From contig JADJVD010000007.1 in assembly GCA_016716745.1 (NCBI GenBank), forward strand, positions 198,254 through 262,253: DNA of 64,000 nucleotides, read 5' to 3'. Numbering within the stretch: the stretch's first letter is position 1; each line of letters opens with the position of its first letter. Position numbers and translations under genes: made by a program. Below are positions 48,031-57,734 of this stretch, piece by piece. The stretch is from Hyphomicrobiales bacterium. Its GTDB lineage: Bacteria > Pseudomonadota > Alphaproteobacteria > Rhizobiales > Beijerinckiaceae. Below the pieces are notes generated by a model. That model was not told the origin of the DNA. It searched no databases and saw only the letters and a program-made list of their open reading frames with translations.

Positions 48031-48159
48031 ACCGACTTGGCAGGGATTGCGCAATTTGCGCGCCATCGCGCGAGTCATCGCCGCAAAGTCGTGCTATGAC
48101 TTCGCCAACAAGAATCCTCGCGGAGGAGCAAGCGCGAGGGAGAAACGGAGACGCGAGAA

Positions 48160-48408
48160 ATGGCGCCTGAACGCAGTCAGAACTTGCAGGACACGTTCCT
48201 GAACTATGTTCGAAAGAATAAGGTTCCTCTTACAATTTTTCTGGTCAATGGAGTTAAGCTGCAAGGCGTGGTGACCTGGTTTGACAACTTCTGCGTATTG
48301 CTGCGCAGGGATGGCCATTCTCAGCTCGTCTACAAGCATGCCGTCTCGACGATCATGCCAGGGCAACCTATCCAGATGTTCGAGCCGGCCGAAGAGGGCG
48401 GGGCGTAA
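48160..48408 (+). CDS. hfq: RNA chaperone Hfq
   Basis: An 82-residue Sm-like protein that forms hexamers and pairs small RNAs with mRNAs. Sm1 ([20 protein letters not shown]) and Sm2 ([13 protein letters not shown]) are present; the YKHA core is the Hfq signature. GGAGACGCGAG precedes the ATG. It has a 129-base leader after dat with a TTGGCA hexamer at about 48036 that could be a -35 box. Local composition is noticeably less GC-rich than the neighbours, with more A/T third positions, as often for highly expressed conserved genes. Confidence 0.98.
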   Translation: MAPERSQNLQDTFLNYVRKNKVPLTIFLVNGVKLQGVVTWFDNFCVLLRRDGHSQLVYKHAVSTIMPGQPIQMFEPAEEGGA

Positions 48409-48418
48409 CGAGGCGGCG

Positions 48419-49810
48419 TTGGACGACGAGCATCACGACGAGGATTCGGGCCGGGGCAAGAGCCGCCGGCGCGCTCACGGAAAAGCGTTCGAGCCCGAAA
48501 AGCAGGTCGCGGTCGGCACGCGCACGCTGGTCGTCGGCCCCTACCTGACGGAGCGCGCCCGTCGCGCCGGCGGGGGCGAGGCGACAGTGCGCACGGCCTC
48601 GGCGCGCCTCGAGGAAGCCGCAGGCCTTGCGCTTGCGATTGATCTCGACGTCGCGCTGCGCACGATCGCGCCGCTGAACGAGGTGCGGCCGGCGACCTAT
48701 CTGGGCAAGGGCAAGGTCGACGAGCTGGCCGAGATCGTCAAACAGGACGAGATCGACCTCGTCGTGATGGATTGCGCGCTCTCGCCGGTGCAACAGCGCA
48801 ATCTCGAAAAGGCGTTCTCGGCCAAGGTCATCGATCGCACGGGCCTGATCCTCGAAATCTTCGGGCGGCGGGCGCGCACCAAGGAGGGCGCGCTGCAGGT
48901 CGAACTGGCGCATCTGGCCTACCAGAAGTCGCGCCTCGTGCGCTCATGGACGCATCTGGAGCGCCAGCGCGGCGGCTTCGGCTTCCTCGGCGGCCCCGGC
49001 GAGACGCAGATCGAGACCGACCGGCGCCTCATTCAGGAGCGTATTGTCCGCATCGAGCGCGATCTGGAGCAGGTCAAGCGCACTCGCGCCCTGCATCGCA
49101 AGACGCGACAGGACGTGCCTTATCCGGTGGTCGCGCTGGTCGGCTACACCAACGCCGGCAAGTCGACGCTGTTCAACCGGCTGACCAAGGCCGAGGTTCT
49201 GGCCAAGGACATGCTGTTCGCAACGCTCGATCCGACGCTGCGCGCGCTCGACCTGCCGCATGGCGGCAAGGCGATCCTGTCGGACACGGTGGGGTTCATC
49301 TCCGACCTGCCGCACATGCTCGTCTCCGCCTTCCGCGCGACGCTGGAAGAGGTGATCTCGGCGCATGTGATCCTGCATGTGCGCGACATCGCGCATGAGG
49401 ACGCCGAGGCGCAGAGCGCCGATGTGCGCGCGATCCTCGGGGAACTCGGCGTCGAGCCGCACGATCCGCGCCTGATCGAGGTGTGGAACAAGGCGGATCT
49501 GCTCGACGAGGACCGGCGCGAGGCCGCGCTGAACGCCGCCCGTCGCGGCCCCAAGGCCGAGCGGCCGACGCTCGTCTCCGCCGTGACCGGGGAGGGGCTC
49601 GACGCGCTGCTGGCGGCGATCGAGGCGCGTCTCGCCAAGGGCCGCGAGGTGATGGAGATCGACCTCGATCCGACCGACGGGCAGGGACTGCACTGGCTCT
49701 ACGAACACGCCGAGGTGCTGGACCGGCGCGAGGCGGCGGACGGCGGCTTGCATCTGACGATCCGCGTCGCGCCGGAGTCGGCCGAGCGGGTCAGGCGGCG
49801 CTTCTTCTGA
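48419..49810 (+). CDS. hflX: Ribosome-associated GTPase HflX
   Basis: A 463-residue GTPase that splits or rescues stalled 70S ribosomes, notably under heat stress. The N-terminal HflX domain ([32 protein letters not shown]) and the [13 protein letters not shown] linker precede the G domain: G1 [10 protein letters not shown]3 DTVGFI and G4 NKAD. Start taken as TTG 48419, with GAGG five bases earlier; no ATG fits. It begins 10 bases after hfq and is cotranscribed with it. Confidence 0.95.
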   Translation: MDDEHHDEDSGRGKSRRRAHGKAFEPEKQVAVGTRTLVVGPYLTERARRAGGGEATVRTASARLEEAAGLALAIDLDVALRTIAPLNEVRPATYLGKGKVDELAEIVKQDEIDLVVMDCALSPVQQRNLEKAFSAKVIDRTGLILEIFGRRARTKEGALQVELAHLAYQKSRLVRSWTHLERQRGGFGFLGGPGETQIETDRRLIQERIVRIERDLEQVKRTRALHRKTRQDVPYPVVALVGYTNAGKSTLFNRLTKAEVLAKDMLFATLDPTLRALDLPHGGKAILSDTVGFISDLPHMLVSAFRATLEEVISAHVILHVRDIAHEDAEAQSADVRAILGELGVEPHDPRLIEVWNKADLLDEDRREAALNAARRGPKAERPTLVSAVTGEGLDALLAAIEARLAKGREVMEIDLDPTDGQGLHWLYEHAEVLDRREAADGGLHLTIRVAPESAERVRRRFF

Positions 49811-49817
49811 CGCCGCG

Positions 49818-50198
49818 TCAGCCGCCGGCCGGCGGGTCGGGCCGCGTCCACACATAGGCCCCCGCGCCGATGAGCGCCGCCGCCTGAAGGCCGAGCGCGT
49901 AGGCGGGCAGGCGCAGCCACAACGACAAGCCGAAGGCCGCCGCCATCATCACGAGCGCCAGCCGCTTGGCCCGTCGCGGGATCGCGCCGTGCCGCGCCCA
50001 GTTTTCGATCATCGGGCCGAACACGCGGTGATGGGCCAGCCAGGAATGCAGGCGCGGCGAGGAGCGCGCGAAGCAGAAGGCGGCCAGCAGCACGAAGGGC
50101 GTCGTCGGCAGCACGGGCAGGGCGACGCCGACGATCCCGAGCGCCAGCGAGACGAAACCGGCGACGAGCCAGACCGCGCGGAGCGCCGCGCGCCTCAC
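49818..50198 (-). CDS. YbaN-family (DUF454) inner-membrane protein
   Basis: A 126-residue membrane protein. It begins with [20 protein letters not shown], then [20 protein letters not shown], the family's hallmark, [19 protein letters not shown], and two C-terminal helices. Function of DUF454 is unknown. The GTG at 50198 overlaps the TGA of mazG (GTGA), so it is coupled to mazG translation. Confidence 0.88.
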   Translation of the reverse strand: MRRAALRAVWLVAGFVSLALGIVGVALPVLPTTPFVLLAAFCFARSSPRLHSWLAHHRVFGPMIENWARHGAIPRRAKRLALVMMAAAFGLSLWLRLPAYALGLQAAALIGAGAYVWTRPDPPAGG

Positions 50199-51076
50199 GG
50201 GCCGCCGGGGCGCTCGCGCGCGGCGAGATCGGGCGGCGCGAGCGCGGCGGCCGCCTTCTCGCGACGCTTGGCCTCGTCCCACAGCGCGTCCATTTCGGCC
50301 AGGCTGGAGCGCTCCGGCGTCGTCGCGCGCGCCGACAACATCTCCTCGATGGCGCGGAAGCGGCGCTGGAACTTGTCGTTGGCGGCGCGCAACGCCGCCT
50401 CCGGATCGACCCGCGTGTGGCGCGCCAGATTGACGACGGCGAAGAGAAGGTCTCCGATCTCTTCCTCTGTCCTGTCGCGGTCGCCGGCCTCCAGCGTCTC
50501 GGCCACCTCGTCCGCCTCCTCGCGGATCTTGGCGAGCACGAGACGTGCGTCGTTCCAGTCGAAGCCCACCTTCGAGGCCTTGGCCTGCAACTTCTCGGCG
50601 CGCGTCAGCGCGGGCAGGGCGGCCGCCACCCCGTCGAGCCGGCTCGTGGCGCGTTCCGTCGGGAGCCCAAGAGCCGCGTGGGCGGCGGCGCGCTCGGCCT
50701 TCTCCTCGGCCTTGATCTCGTCCCACAACGCCTTCACTGCGTCGGGCGCGAGATCGCGCCTGTCGCCGAAGACATGCGGGTGGCGGCGGATGAGCTTGGT
50801 GGTGATCGCGTCGACCACGCCGCCGAAATCGAACGCGCCCTGCTCGTCGGCCATCTGCGCGTGGAAGACCACTTGCAGCAGCAGATCGCCGAGTTCCTCG
50901 CGCAGATCGGCCAGATCGCCGCGCGCCACCGCGTCGGCGACCTCGTAGGCTTCCTCGAGCGTGTAGGGGGCGACAGTCGCAAACGTCTGGTCGAGATCCC
51001 ACGGGCAGCCGGTCACCGGCGTACGCAGCGCCCGCATGATCTCGACGAGCCGGGAAATGTCGCGCGACGGCTTCAT
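50195..51076 (-). CDS. mazG: Nucleoside triphosphate pyrophosphohydrolase MazG
   Basis: Hydrolyses (d)NTPs to monophosphates and pyrophosphate and can lower ppGpp-related stress signalling. The 293 residues contain two MazG domains: the first with CPWDLDQTFATVAPYTLEEA, EELGDLLLQVVFHAQ and the second with KVGFDWNDARLVLAKIREE and EEIGDLLFAVVNLARH; the EExxE plus ExxD metal ligands appear in both. The ATG at 51076 begins MKPSRDISRLVEIM. It is separated from the upstream cold-shock gene by a terminator and has a weak, short promoter region. Confidence 0.94.
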   Translation of the reverse strand: MKPSRDISRLVEIMRALRTPVTGCPWDLDQTFATVAPYTLEEAYEVADAVARGDLADLREELGDLLLQVVFHAQMADEQGAFDFGGVVDAITTKLIRRHPHVFGDRRDLAPDAVKALWDEIKAEEKAERAAAHAALGLPTERATSRLDGVAAALPALTRAEKLQAKASKVGFDWNDARLVLAKIREEADEVAETLEAGDRDRTEEEIGDLLFAVVNLARHTRVDPEAALRAANDKFQRRFRAIEEMLSARATTPERSSLAEMDALWDEAKRREKAAAALAPPDLAARERPGGP

Positions 51077-51092
51077 GACGGGCTCCGCAATG

Positions 51093-51120
51093 AAAAAGGC
51101 CGGACCTGACGGCCCGGCCT
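51093..51120 (-). terminator. Intrinsic terminator after the cold-shock gene
   Basis: The stem 51098-51106 / 51111-51119 (GGCCGGACC against GGCCCGGCC, one wobble/mismatch) has a four-base loop and is followed on the minus strand by five T residues. It ends the csp transcript 24 bases past its stop. Confidence 0.85.
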
Positions 51121-51143
51121 CTGGATAGAGCGTCCGCGCGGGC

Positions 51144-51830
51144 TCAGCCGAGCGAAATCGCGATCGCCTCGCGGCCCTTCGGCGTGTCGACGACCTTCAT
51201 GTTCACGGCCTGACCTTCGGCGAGGCGCGTGACGCCCGACGGGCCGAGCACGGAGATATGGACGAACACGTCCTTGCCGCCGTCGTTGCTGGCGACGAAG
51301 CCGAAGCCCTTCACCTCGTCGAACCACTTCACCTTGCCGGTGAGCTCGACGGCGGTGGAGGGATCCGGCGCGCGGCGCGGCGGCCGCGGGCTGTCGCCGA
51401 ATGACCGCGGGGCGGGGGCGCGCGCCGTCGAGGTGTCGACCTCGATCACGCGGGCGACCTGCTGGCCCTTGGCGCCCTGCGAGACGACGACCTTGAGCTT
51501 GGCGCCCGGAGGAACCGACTCATGGCCGGCCGACTGAAGCGCGTTGATGTGCAGGAAGGCGTCGCCGGTGCCGTTGCCGAGCTCGACGAAGCCGAAGCCC
51601 TTCTCGGGCTTGAACCACTTCACGGTGGCGTCAATCGTCGGCCCCGTGGCCGCCGACTGCGCGAAGCCGCCGCTACGGGGCTGAAAATCGCCCATGGGGG
51701 GAGCGAATCCGCCGAAGTCGCCGCCTCCCATCCCACCCCTCGGGGAACGCGACGGGCGCGGCTCGTAGGAGCCGGGCATGTCGTCGTCGAAGCCGCGCTT
51801 GCGGGGGCGGAAGTCCTTACCTTTGCTCAT
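51144..51830 (-). CDS. Double cold-shock-domain protein
   Basis: A 228-residue nucleic-acid-binding protein with two cold-shock domains. After a Gly/Arg/Pro-rich N-terminal tail of about 65 residues, the first domain reads ATVKWFKPEKGFGFVELGNG and the second GKVKWFDEVKGFGFVASNDG; both have RNP1 (KGFGFV) and an RNP2-like DVFVHI or AFLHI. Two-domain Csp proteins of this size are common in alphaproteobacteria and act as RNA chaperones. It starts into a long gene-free region, as expected for a regulated leader. Confidence 0.93.
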   Translation of the reverse strand: MSKGKDFRPRKRGFDDDMPGSYEPRPSRSPRGGMGGGDFGGFAPPMGDFQPRSGGFAQSAATGPTIDATVKWFKPEKGFGFVELGNGTGDAFLHINALQSAGHESVPPGAKLKVVVSQGAKGQQVARVIEVDTSTARAPAPRSFGDSPRPPRRAPDPSTAVELTGKVKWFDEVKGFGFVASNDGGKDVFVHISVLGPSGVTRLAEGQAVNMKVVDTPKGREAIAISLG

Positions 51831-52535
51831 GGGGCCTTATCGTCTCCGGCGTTCCATATCGTCAGTGATGCGCTGAACCTGTTCCCCCAGCGCGGGGATT
51901 AGCGATGATAGGTTTGGGTGGGGGCGATCCGAAGCCTCGGCGCATCGATAGGCCGGCAAGTCCGCACGCCCAAGGCGCGATCAAGCGGCGAAGTAACGGT
52001 CAATGCCCTCGGTCGTCTCAGCCGTCGCAAGCGACGGGCGCCAAATCCATGCGGGCGGGAGACCGCCGCAAACCGAGATATTATAGAATTTTTCTCGGAT
52101 TTCCAGCCCAAAGAATCGGGCCCGAAGAACAAAATGATCGCGTCGAAACGACGGCGGCGCCCGGTTCCTGCGCCGACGCCGCCAGGGCGCGACCCGCTTC
52201 CCGACTTCGCCGCGGGCGACGCCTAGGGCGGCTAACCCGGCCTTCAGCACGTTCCGACGAATGCGTTGACGGCCGGCGGCGCGCCCACCGCAATTGGGGC
52301 GCGCAGCCGAATGGCGAGACAGGCCGACGCAAGCCGGACCCCGGCGCGTAGGGCCACGACGAGGCGAACGGCCTTGTCGGCAATCGACGCCAATGGACCT
52401 GCCACGCCGATGGACCTGCCACGCCGACGGGGCGGGCGCCCGGAGCGCTCAACCCATATTTCGCATAAGCGATGTTATGGAACATAAGAAGTCGTTTCCA
52501 GCCAAAGCGTTGGCTTGACGGCGTCCTGCGTCGCG
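51831..52535. other. 705-base gene-free region upstream of the cold-shock gene
   Basis: No coding sequence is supported. Several overlapping ORFs of 70-150 codons occur on both strands, but all are Arg/Pro-rich shadow frames. The right part has a 17-base tandem duplication (52393-52426). Near 52465-52492 is an AT-rich stretch with overlapping inverted pentamers, CATAAGCGATGTTATG and TTATGGAACATAA, that look like an operator without a gene. The left part should hold the cold-shock promoter and leader. Confidence 0.5.
52393..52426. repeat. 17-base exact tandem duplication
   Basis: The unit ATGGACCTGCCACGCCG occurs twice in a row (52393-52409 and 52410-52426) in non-coding DNA. It is a simple slippage-type duplication. 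Confidence 0.9.
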
Positions 52536-53360
52536 CTACCGCTCTGCCCAGCCCCCGGCGGTCAGCTCCAGCCGCATGCCGTCATGGGCCGGCGTCACCT
52601 GCGCCGGCGTCTCGGCGTCGAGCCTGCGGTAGTCGAAATCGGAATGCAGGTTCGTCAACACGGCGCGCGCCGGTTTCATCCGCGCGATCCAGTCCAGGGT
52701 TTCCGCCAGCGACAGATGGCTCGGATGGCGCGTGTAGCGCAGCGCGTCGACGATCCAGAGATCGAGCCCTTCGAGGAAGCGCAGGCTCTCCGGCGGCACG
52801 TCGTTGAGGTCCGGCGTATAGGCGGCGTCGCCGAAGCGGAAGCCGAGCGCGTCGATCTCGCCATGGCTCAGCCGGAACGGAGTCGCCTCGATCGGGCCGC
52901 CCGGCCCGTCGATACGCACCGTCTCGCCTGGCGTCAGCCGCCGCTCGATCAGCAGCGGCGGATAGTTGGAGCCCTCCGGCGTCTCGAAGATATAGCCGAA
53001 GGCCCTGCGCACCATCTCGGAGGTCGGCTCATCCATATGGCAGTCGAGCCGCTTGCGCCCGAGGATGACCAGCGGCCGCACGTCGTCGATGCCGTGGATA
53101 TGATCGGCGTGGGCGTGCGTCAGCAAGATTGCGTCCAGCCGGTCGACCTGCGCGTCGAGCAGTTGCTCGCGCAGGTCCGGCCCGGTGTCCACCAGCGCGC
53201 GCGTCACGCCCGACCCATCGTCCGCGAACCGTTCGACCAGCAGCGCGCAGCGCCGCCGGCGGTTGCGCGGCTCGGCCGGATCGCACGCGCCCCAACCCTG
53301 GCCGACGCGCGGAACGCCGCCGGAGGAGCCGCAGCCCAGGATCGTCAGGCGCAGGCTCAC
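52536..53360 (-). CDS. MBL-fold metallo-hydrolase (PhnP-like)
   Basis: A 274-residue metallo-beta-lactamase-fold hydrolase. SLRLTILGCGSSGGVPRVGQ is the opening of the group, and LTHAHADHIHGIDDVRP holds the HxHxDH metal ligands; a later HSDFDY and the CDPAEPRNRRRRCALLV stretch match the PhnP or RNase Z-like branch, which acts on cyclic phosphodiesters. The substrate is unknown. GTG 53360 overlaps the tatD TGA (GTGA). Placement after metG-tatD is typical of alphaproteobacteria. Confidence 0.9.
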   Translation of the reverse strand: MSLRLTILGCGSSGGVPRVGQGWGACDPAEPRNRRRRCALLVERFADDGSGVTRALVDTGPDLREQLLDAQVDRLDAILLTHAHADHIHGIDDVRPLVILGRKRLDCHMDEPTSEMVRRAFGYIFETPEGSNYPPLLIERRLTPGETVRIDGPGGPIEATPFRLSHGEIDALGFRFGDAAYTPDLNDVPPESLRFLEGLDLWIVDALRYTRHPSHLSLAETLDWIARMKPARAVLTNLHSDFDYRRLDAETPAQVTPAHDGMRLELTAGGWAER

Positions 53361-54154
53361 GCCGCCTCCGCGCCCGTCAGCGGCGGCATTTTCGTGAAGT
53401 AGCGCAGCACGTTGGCGGTCGTCGCGGCGGCCAGTTCCGCCTCGCCGACGCCCTTTTTTTCGGCCAGAATCCGAGCTGTGTGAGCGACATAGGCCGGTTC
53501 GTTGCGCTTGCCGCGGAACGGGACCGGCGCGAGGTAGGGCGCGTCCGTCTCCACCAGCAGCCGGTCGAGCGGAATGTCGCGCGCGATGTCGCGCAGCTCC
53601 TGCGAGTTCTTGAACGTCACGACGCCCGAGAAGGACACCAGCATCCCGAGTTCGAGGCCGGTCTCGGCCAGCGCCCGCGAGGCGGTGAAGCAGTGGAGCA
53701 GGGCTTTGAACGGCCCCTGCCCCATCTCGTCCCGCAGAATGCGCGCGGTGTCCGCGTCGGCGTCGCGCGAATGGATGACGAGCGGCAGGCCCGTCTCGCG
53801 CGCCGCCGCGCAATGGGTTCGGAACACGCGCTCGGCGACGTCGCGCGGGGAGCGATCGTAATGATAGTCGAGCCCCGCCTCGCCAATGCCGACGCAGCGC
53901 GGATGGGCCGCCAGCTCAACGAGAGTCGCGACCGACGTGTCGGGCTCAAGATGCGCGTTGTGCGGATGCGTGCCGACCGTGCACCATACGTTCGGATAGG
54001 CCTCCGCGACGGCCGCGACCTGCGCGAACTTCGCCACATGCGTGCAGATCGTGATCATCCGCCCGACGCCCGCCGCGACCGCACGCGCGACGATGGCGTC
54101 GCGCTCGGCCGCGAAATCCGGGAAGTCGAGATGGCAATGGCTGTCGATCAGCAT
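53357..54154 (-). CDS. tatD: TatD-family metal-dependent deoxyribonuclease
   Basis: A 265-residue TIM-barrel hydrolase of the amidohydrolase group; TatD-type enzymes have 3'-5' DNA exonuclease or related activity. Metal ligands are visible in MLIDSHCHLDFPDF, GIGEAGLDYHYD, PLVIHSRDADAD, LLHCFTASR and LLVETDAPYL, in the standard order. The ATG at 54154 is the family start. It is followed by the coupled MBL gene. A family A repeat separates it from metG, so the metG-tatD transcript may be processed there. Confidence 0.94.
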   Translation of the reverse strand: MLIDSHCHLDFPDFAAERDAIVARAVAAGVGRMITICTHVAKFAQVAAVAEAYPNVWCTVGTHPHNAHLEPDTSVATLVELAAHPRCVGIGEAGLDYHYDRSPRDVAERVFRTHCAAARETGLPLVIHSRDADADTARILRDEMGQGPFKALLHCFTASRALAETGLELGMLVSFSGVVTFKNSQELRDIARDIPLDRLLVETDAPYLAPVPFRGKRNEPAYVAHTARILAEKKGVGEAELAAATTANVLRYFTKMPPLTGAEAA

Positions 54155-54198
54155 GGGGCGAACGGGCGCATGGCGATGGGCGAGCGCGGCGCGCCTTT

Positions 54199-54299
54199 GT
54201 CATTCCCGGCCGAGCGAAGCGAGGGGAAGGGAATCCACCCCCGGCCCGTGGCTTCGCGGATCCCCTTCCCGGCGACCTGCGGTCGCCGCCGGGGATGAC
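54199..54299. repeat. Palindromic intergenic repeat, family A copy, inverted
   Basis: Begins GTCATTCCCGGCCGAGCG and ends GCCGGGGATGAC, the reverse orientation of the copies at 1533-1819 and 2950-3057. It lies between metG and tatD, both leftward. Confidence 0.8.
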
Positions 54300-54323
54300 G
54301 GGGAGCTGCCCGGCCCATGTCGC

Positions 54324-55883
54324 TCACGCCTTCGCGCCCTCCGCCTCGGCCTCGACATAGCGCGGGAAGATCGGCGCCGGCGCCGGCAGCGCCGTCCCGT
54401 CCGCGAGACGGTGTGCGGGGCCGAGATGGGCGAACTCCCGCGCGTCGGCCGGAACGCCGAGGATGTCGAGCATCTTCGCCATCGCCGACGGCATCACCGG
54501 CTGGGCGAGGATCGCCACGTTGCGCAGCACCTCGATGGTGGTGGACAGCACCGCCTCCATCCGCGCCGGATCGGTCTTGCGCTTCGTCCAAGGCTCCTCG
54601 GAGGCGAAGTATCGGTTGGCCTCGGCCACGACGCGCCAGACGTCCGCCAGCATCTGATGCAGGGCGAAGTCCTTCATCGCCGCGCGCGCCTTGTCGGGCA
54701 GGGCGTAAGCCTCCGCCAGAATGGCCGCGTCCGCCGCGCTCGCCTGCCCGCGCGCCGGCGCCCTGCCCTCGCAGTTCTTTGCGATCATCGACAGCGAGCG
54801 CTGCGCCAGATTGCCGAGATCGTTGGCGAGGTCGGCATTGATGCGGGCGACGATGGCTTCGTGATTGTAGTTGCCGTCCTGGCCGAACGGCACCTCGCGC
54901 AGGAAGAAGTAGCGCACCTGGTCGACGCCGTAATGGTCGGCCAACGTCTTCGGCGAGATCACATTGCCGACCGACTTCGACATCTTCTCGCCGCGGTTGA
55001 ACAGGAAGCCGTGCACGACGACCTGCTTGGGCAGCGGCTGGTCGGCCGACATCAGGAAGGCCGGCCAGTAGATCGCATGAAAGCGCGTGATGTCCTTGCC
55101 GATGACATGCGCGTCGGCCGGCCAGTAGCGCCGGCGCGGATCGGCGAGATCGGGAAAGCCGGTGGCCGTGATGTAATTCGTCAGCGCGTCGACCCAGACA
55201 TACATGACATGCTTGGGCGCGCCAGGCACCGGGATGCCCCAGTCGAACGTCGTGCGCGAGACGGACAGGTCCGTCAGCCCGCGCTTCACGAAGGCGACGA
55301 TCTCGTTCTTGTATTTCTCGGGAAAAATGAAATCCGGCTGGCTCTCGTAGAGGGCGAGCAGCCTGTCCTGATAGGCCGAGAGCCGGAAGAAATAGCTCTC
55401 CTCCTCGACCCACTCCACCGGCGCGCCGGAGGGCGCGTAGCGCTTGCCCTCGCGCTCGGTCAGCTCGCTCTCGTCGAAATAGGCCTCGTCGCGCACCGAG
55501 TACCAGCCGTCGTACTTCGACAGGTAGATGTCGCCCTTGGCCTCCATGCGCCGCCACATCTCCTGCACGGAGGCCCAGTGGCGCTTCTGCGTGGTGCGCA
55601 CGACGTCGGTGGCGACGGCGTTCAGCAGCACGCCCATCTCGTCGAACTCGCCGGCGATGCGGTCGACGAAGGCCTGCGGCGTCACGCCCTCCTTGGCGGC
55701 GGTTTGCTGCACCTTCTGGCCGTGCTCGTCCATGCCGGTGCAGAAGAAGGCGTCGTAACCGTCGAGCTTCTTGAAGCGGTAGATCGCGTCGGTGGCAATC
55801 CGCTCGTAGGCGTGGCCGATATGCGGCGAGCCATTGGCGTAAGGGATCGCGGTCGAAATGAAAAAGGGCGGACGGGACGACAT
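54324..55883 (-). CDS. metG: Methionyl-tRNA synthetase
   Basis: Charges tRNA with methionine. The 519-residue protein starts [21 protein letters not shown], with the HIGH-box HIGH, has [30 protein letters not shown] with KMSKS and a C-terminal anticodon-binding domain ending before any appended dimerisation domain. There is no four-cysteine zinc knuckle in the connective peptide, so it belongs to the zinc-free MetG2-type. ATG 55883; the preceding holB ends 56 bases upstream. Confidence 0.96.
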   Translation of the reverse strand: MSSRPPFFISTAIPYANGSPHIGHAYERIATDAIYRFKKLDGYDAFFCTGMDEHGQKVQQTAAKEGVTPQAFVDRIAGEFDEMGVLLNAVATDVVRTTQKRHWASVQEMWRRMEAKGDIYLSKYDGWYSVRDEAYFDESELTEREGKRYAPSGAPVEWVEEESYFFRLSAYQDRLLALYESQPDFIFPEKYKNEIVAFVKRGLTDLSVSRTTFDWGIPVPGAPKHVMYVWVDALTNYITATGFPDLADPRRRYWPADAHVIGKDITRFHAIYWPAFLMSADQPLPKQVVVHGFLFNRGEKMSKSVGNVISPKTLADHYGVDQVRYFFLREVPFGQDGNYNHEAIVARINADLANDLGNLAQRSLSMIAKNCEGRAPARGQASAADAAILAEAYALPDKARAAMKDFALHQMLADVWRVVAEANRYFASEEPWTKRKTDPARMEAVLSTTIEVLRNVAILAQPVMPSAMAKMLDILGVPADAREFAHLGPAHRLADGTALPAPAPIFPRYVEAEAEGAKA

Positions 55884-55939
55884 GAAAATTCCGGACCGAG
55901 CGGTCGTTAGAGACGAACAACGCCGCGCGGCAGACGCGG

Positions 55940-57049
55940 CTATCGGCGCGCCTGACGCTCGGCGGCCGCAAGATCCCGGAAGATCGACAGAACGAGCGGA
56001 CGACGATCCAGATTGAACGTCTCGACGTCCCTCGCCGCGGCGCGCAGTTTGTCCCATACCGCCGCATAGGGCGCAAGGCGAGCCGGAGTCGCGCTCCCTG
56101 TCGCGCCCCACCCCGCGCCCCCTGCCCTGACGCGGGCGTCGAGCCAGTCGAGCGCGGCCGACACCAGCGCCTGAAACCGCTCGCCGGCCTCGCGCGGGGC
56201 GACGAGATCGGCGAGGCGATGGGCCTCGCGCAGATCGACGGAGGGCAGCGCCTCCAGCATCGCCTCGATCTGCCGGACGAAGCCCAGCGCCTGCGGATCG
56301 AGCAGATCGAGCGCGGCGCGCACCGAGCCGCCCGCCCGCGCCGCGGCGCCGGCGATCTCGTCGGCCTCGCGCTCGCTCCACGGTTCGCCGAGCGCGGCGA
56401 CGGCGCGCGCCACGTCGCCGGGCGACAGCGGATCGAGCATCAGCCGGGCGCAACGCGAACGGATCGTCGGCATCACCAGACCGGGCCGGTGGGCGACGAC
56501 GAGAAAAAGCGAGCGCGCCGGCGGCTCCTCGATCAGCTTCAGCAGCGCATTGGCGGCGTTGGCGTTGAGATCGTCGGCCGCATCTATGATGGCGATGCGA
56601 TAGCCCTCGGCGGCCGAGGCCGACTGGAACAGGCGCTGCGAGGCGCGCACGTCGTCGACGCGGATGGCGGTGAAGAACTTCTTCTTCGTCGCGTCCCACT
56701 CCCGCCGCAGCAGCGCGATGTTGCCGTGCGAGAGATTGGCGATCCGCCGCGCCGCCGGGGCGCTCGCCGGGACATAAAGGTCCGCGGCGGCGCGCACCTC
56801 CGCGCTCGCGGGGTCGGGGTGCGCCAGCAGGAAGCGCGCGAACCGCCACGCCAGCGTCGCCTTGCCGACGCCCTCGGCGCCGCCGAGAATCCACGCGTGC
56901 GGCAGACGCCCGCTGCGATAGGCGTCGAGCAGCACGGATTGCGCCCGCCCCTGCCCGAACAGGTCGAGCGTCGCGCGCGGGTGCGGCGCGCCGTCGTAAC
57001 GGTCCGACTCCTCCGGCGGATCGTCGGCGATGGGCGAAGGCCGCCTCAC
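55940..57049 (-). CDS. holB: DNA polymerase III subunit delta-prime
   Basis: Clamp-loader subunit. The 369-residue AAA+ protein shows [18 protein letters not shown] in the P-loop position, [40 protein letters not shown] and [13 protein letters not shown], the block with the sensor Arg of the SRC motif. The N-terminus includes [10 protein letters not shown]. Start is GTG 57049, which overlaps the tmk stop (GTGA), and tmk-holB is a common pair. Confidence 0.92.
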   Translation of the reverse strand: MRRPSPIADDPPEESDRYDGAPHPRATLDLFGQGRAQSVLLDAYRSGRLPHAWILGGAEGVGKATLAWRFARFLLAHPDPASAEVRAAADLYVPASAPAARRIANLSHGNIALLRREWDATKKKFFTAIRVDDVRASQRLFQSASAAEGYRIAIIDAADDLNANAANALLKLIEEPPARSLFLVVAHRPGLVMPTIRSRCARLMLDPLSPGDVARAVAALGEPWSEREADEIAGAAARAGGSVRAALDLLDPQALGFVRQIEAMLEALPSVDLREAHRLADLVAPREAGERFQALVSAALDWLDARVRAGGAGWGATGSATPARLAPYAAVWDKLRAAARDVETFNLDRRPLVLSIFRDLAAAERQARR

Positions 57050-57723
57050 GAGGACGCCTCCGTCGAAGGCTTCGGCTCCGGCCTCGCCGACGGCAGCCGC
57101 GCCTCGACCGCCGCCCACACCGCCTCGGCCACCGCCTCGGGGCTCATGCCGGCGTCGATCACGGCGCACCGCTCCGGCTCGCGCGCGGCGATGTCGAGAA
57201 AGGCCCGCCGCAGCGCCTTGTGCGTCGCCAGCCCCTCGCGTTCGAACCGGTCGGCCGCCTCGCGCCCCCGCCGCGCCTCGGCGCGGGCGAGGCCGATCTC
57301 GGCGGGCAGGTCCATCACCAGCGTCAAGTCCGGCCGCGTCTTCCCGACGGCGACGCGCTCCAGCGAAGCGATCAGCTCCGGATCGAGCGAGCCGAGCACG
57401 CCCTGATAGGCGCGCGTCGAGTCGGCGAAACGGTCGCACACCACCCACTCCCCGCGCGACAGCGCCGGGCGGATGGTCACGTCGAGATGGTCGATCCGGG
57501 CGGCCGCGAACAGCAGCGCCTCTCCGGTCGGCCCGAACGCCTCGGCCCGGCCGGAAAGCAGCACCTTGCGGATCGCCTCGGCCTTGGGCGAGCCGCCCGG
57601 CTCGCGGGTCACGACGACGGCGACCCCGCGCTCGGCGCGCAGCCGCTCGGCCAGACGGCGGGCCTGCGTCGACTTGCCGGTTCCCTCGCCGCCCTCGAAC
57701 GTAACGAACCGCCCGCGCGTCAT
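57046..57723 (-). CDS. tmk: Thymidylate kinase
   Basis: Phosphorylates dTMP to dTDP. The 225-residue protein has the P-loop [34 protein letters not shown] (the DR/E-type substrate block), [15 protein letters not shown] and a lid region [13 protein letters not shown]. The ATG at 57723 is at [12 protein letters not shown]. Its stop overlaps holB; dacF ends 12 bases before the tmk start, so dacF-tmk-holB form one operon. Confidence 0.95.
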   Translation of the reverse strand: MTRGRFVTFEGGEGTGKSTQARRLAERLRAERGVAVVVTREPGGSPKAEAIRKVLLSGRAEAFGPTGEALLFAAARIDHLDVTIRPALSRGEWVVCDRFADSTRAYQGVLGSLDPELIASLERVAVGKTRPDLTLVMDLPAEIGLARAEARRGREAADRFEREGLATHKALRRAFLDIAAREPERCAVIDAGMSPEAVAEAVWAAVEARLPSARPEPKPSTEASS

Positions 57724-57734
57724 CGCCGCGCCGC

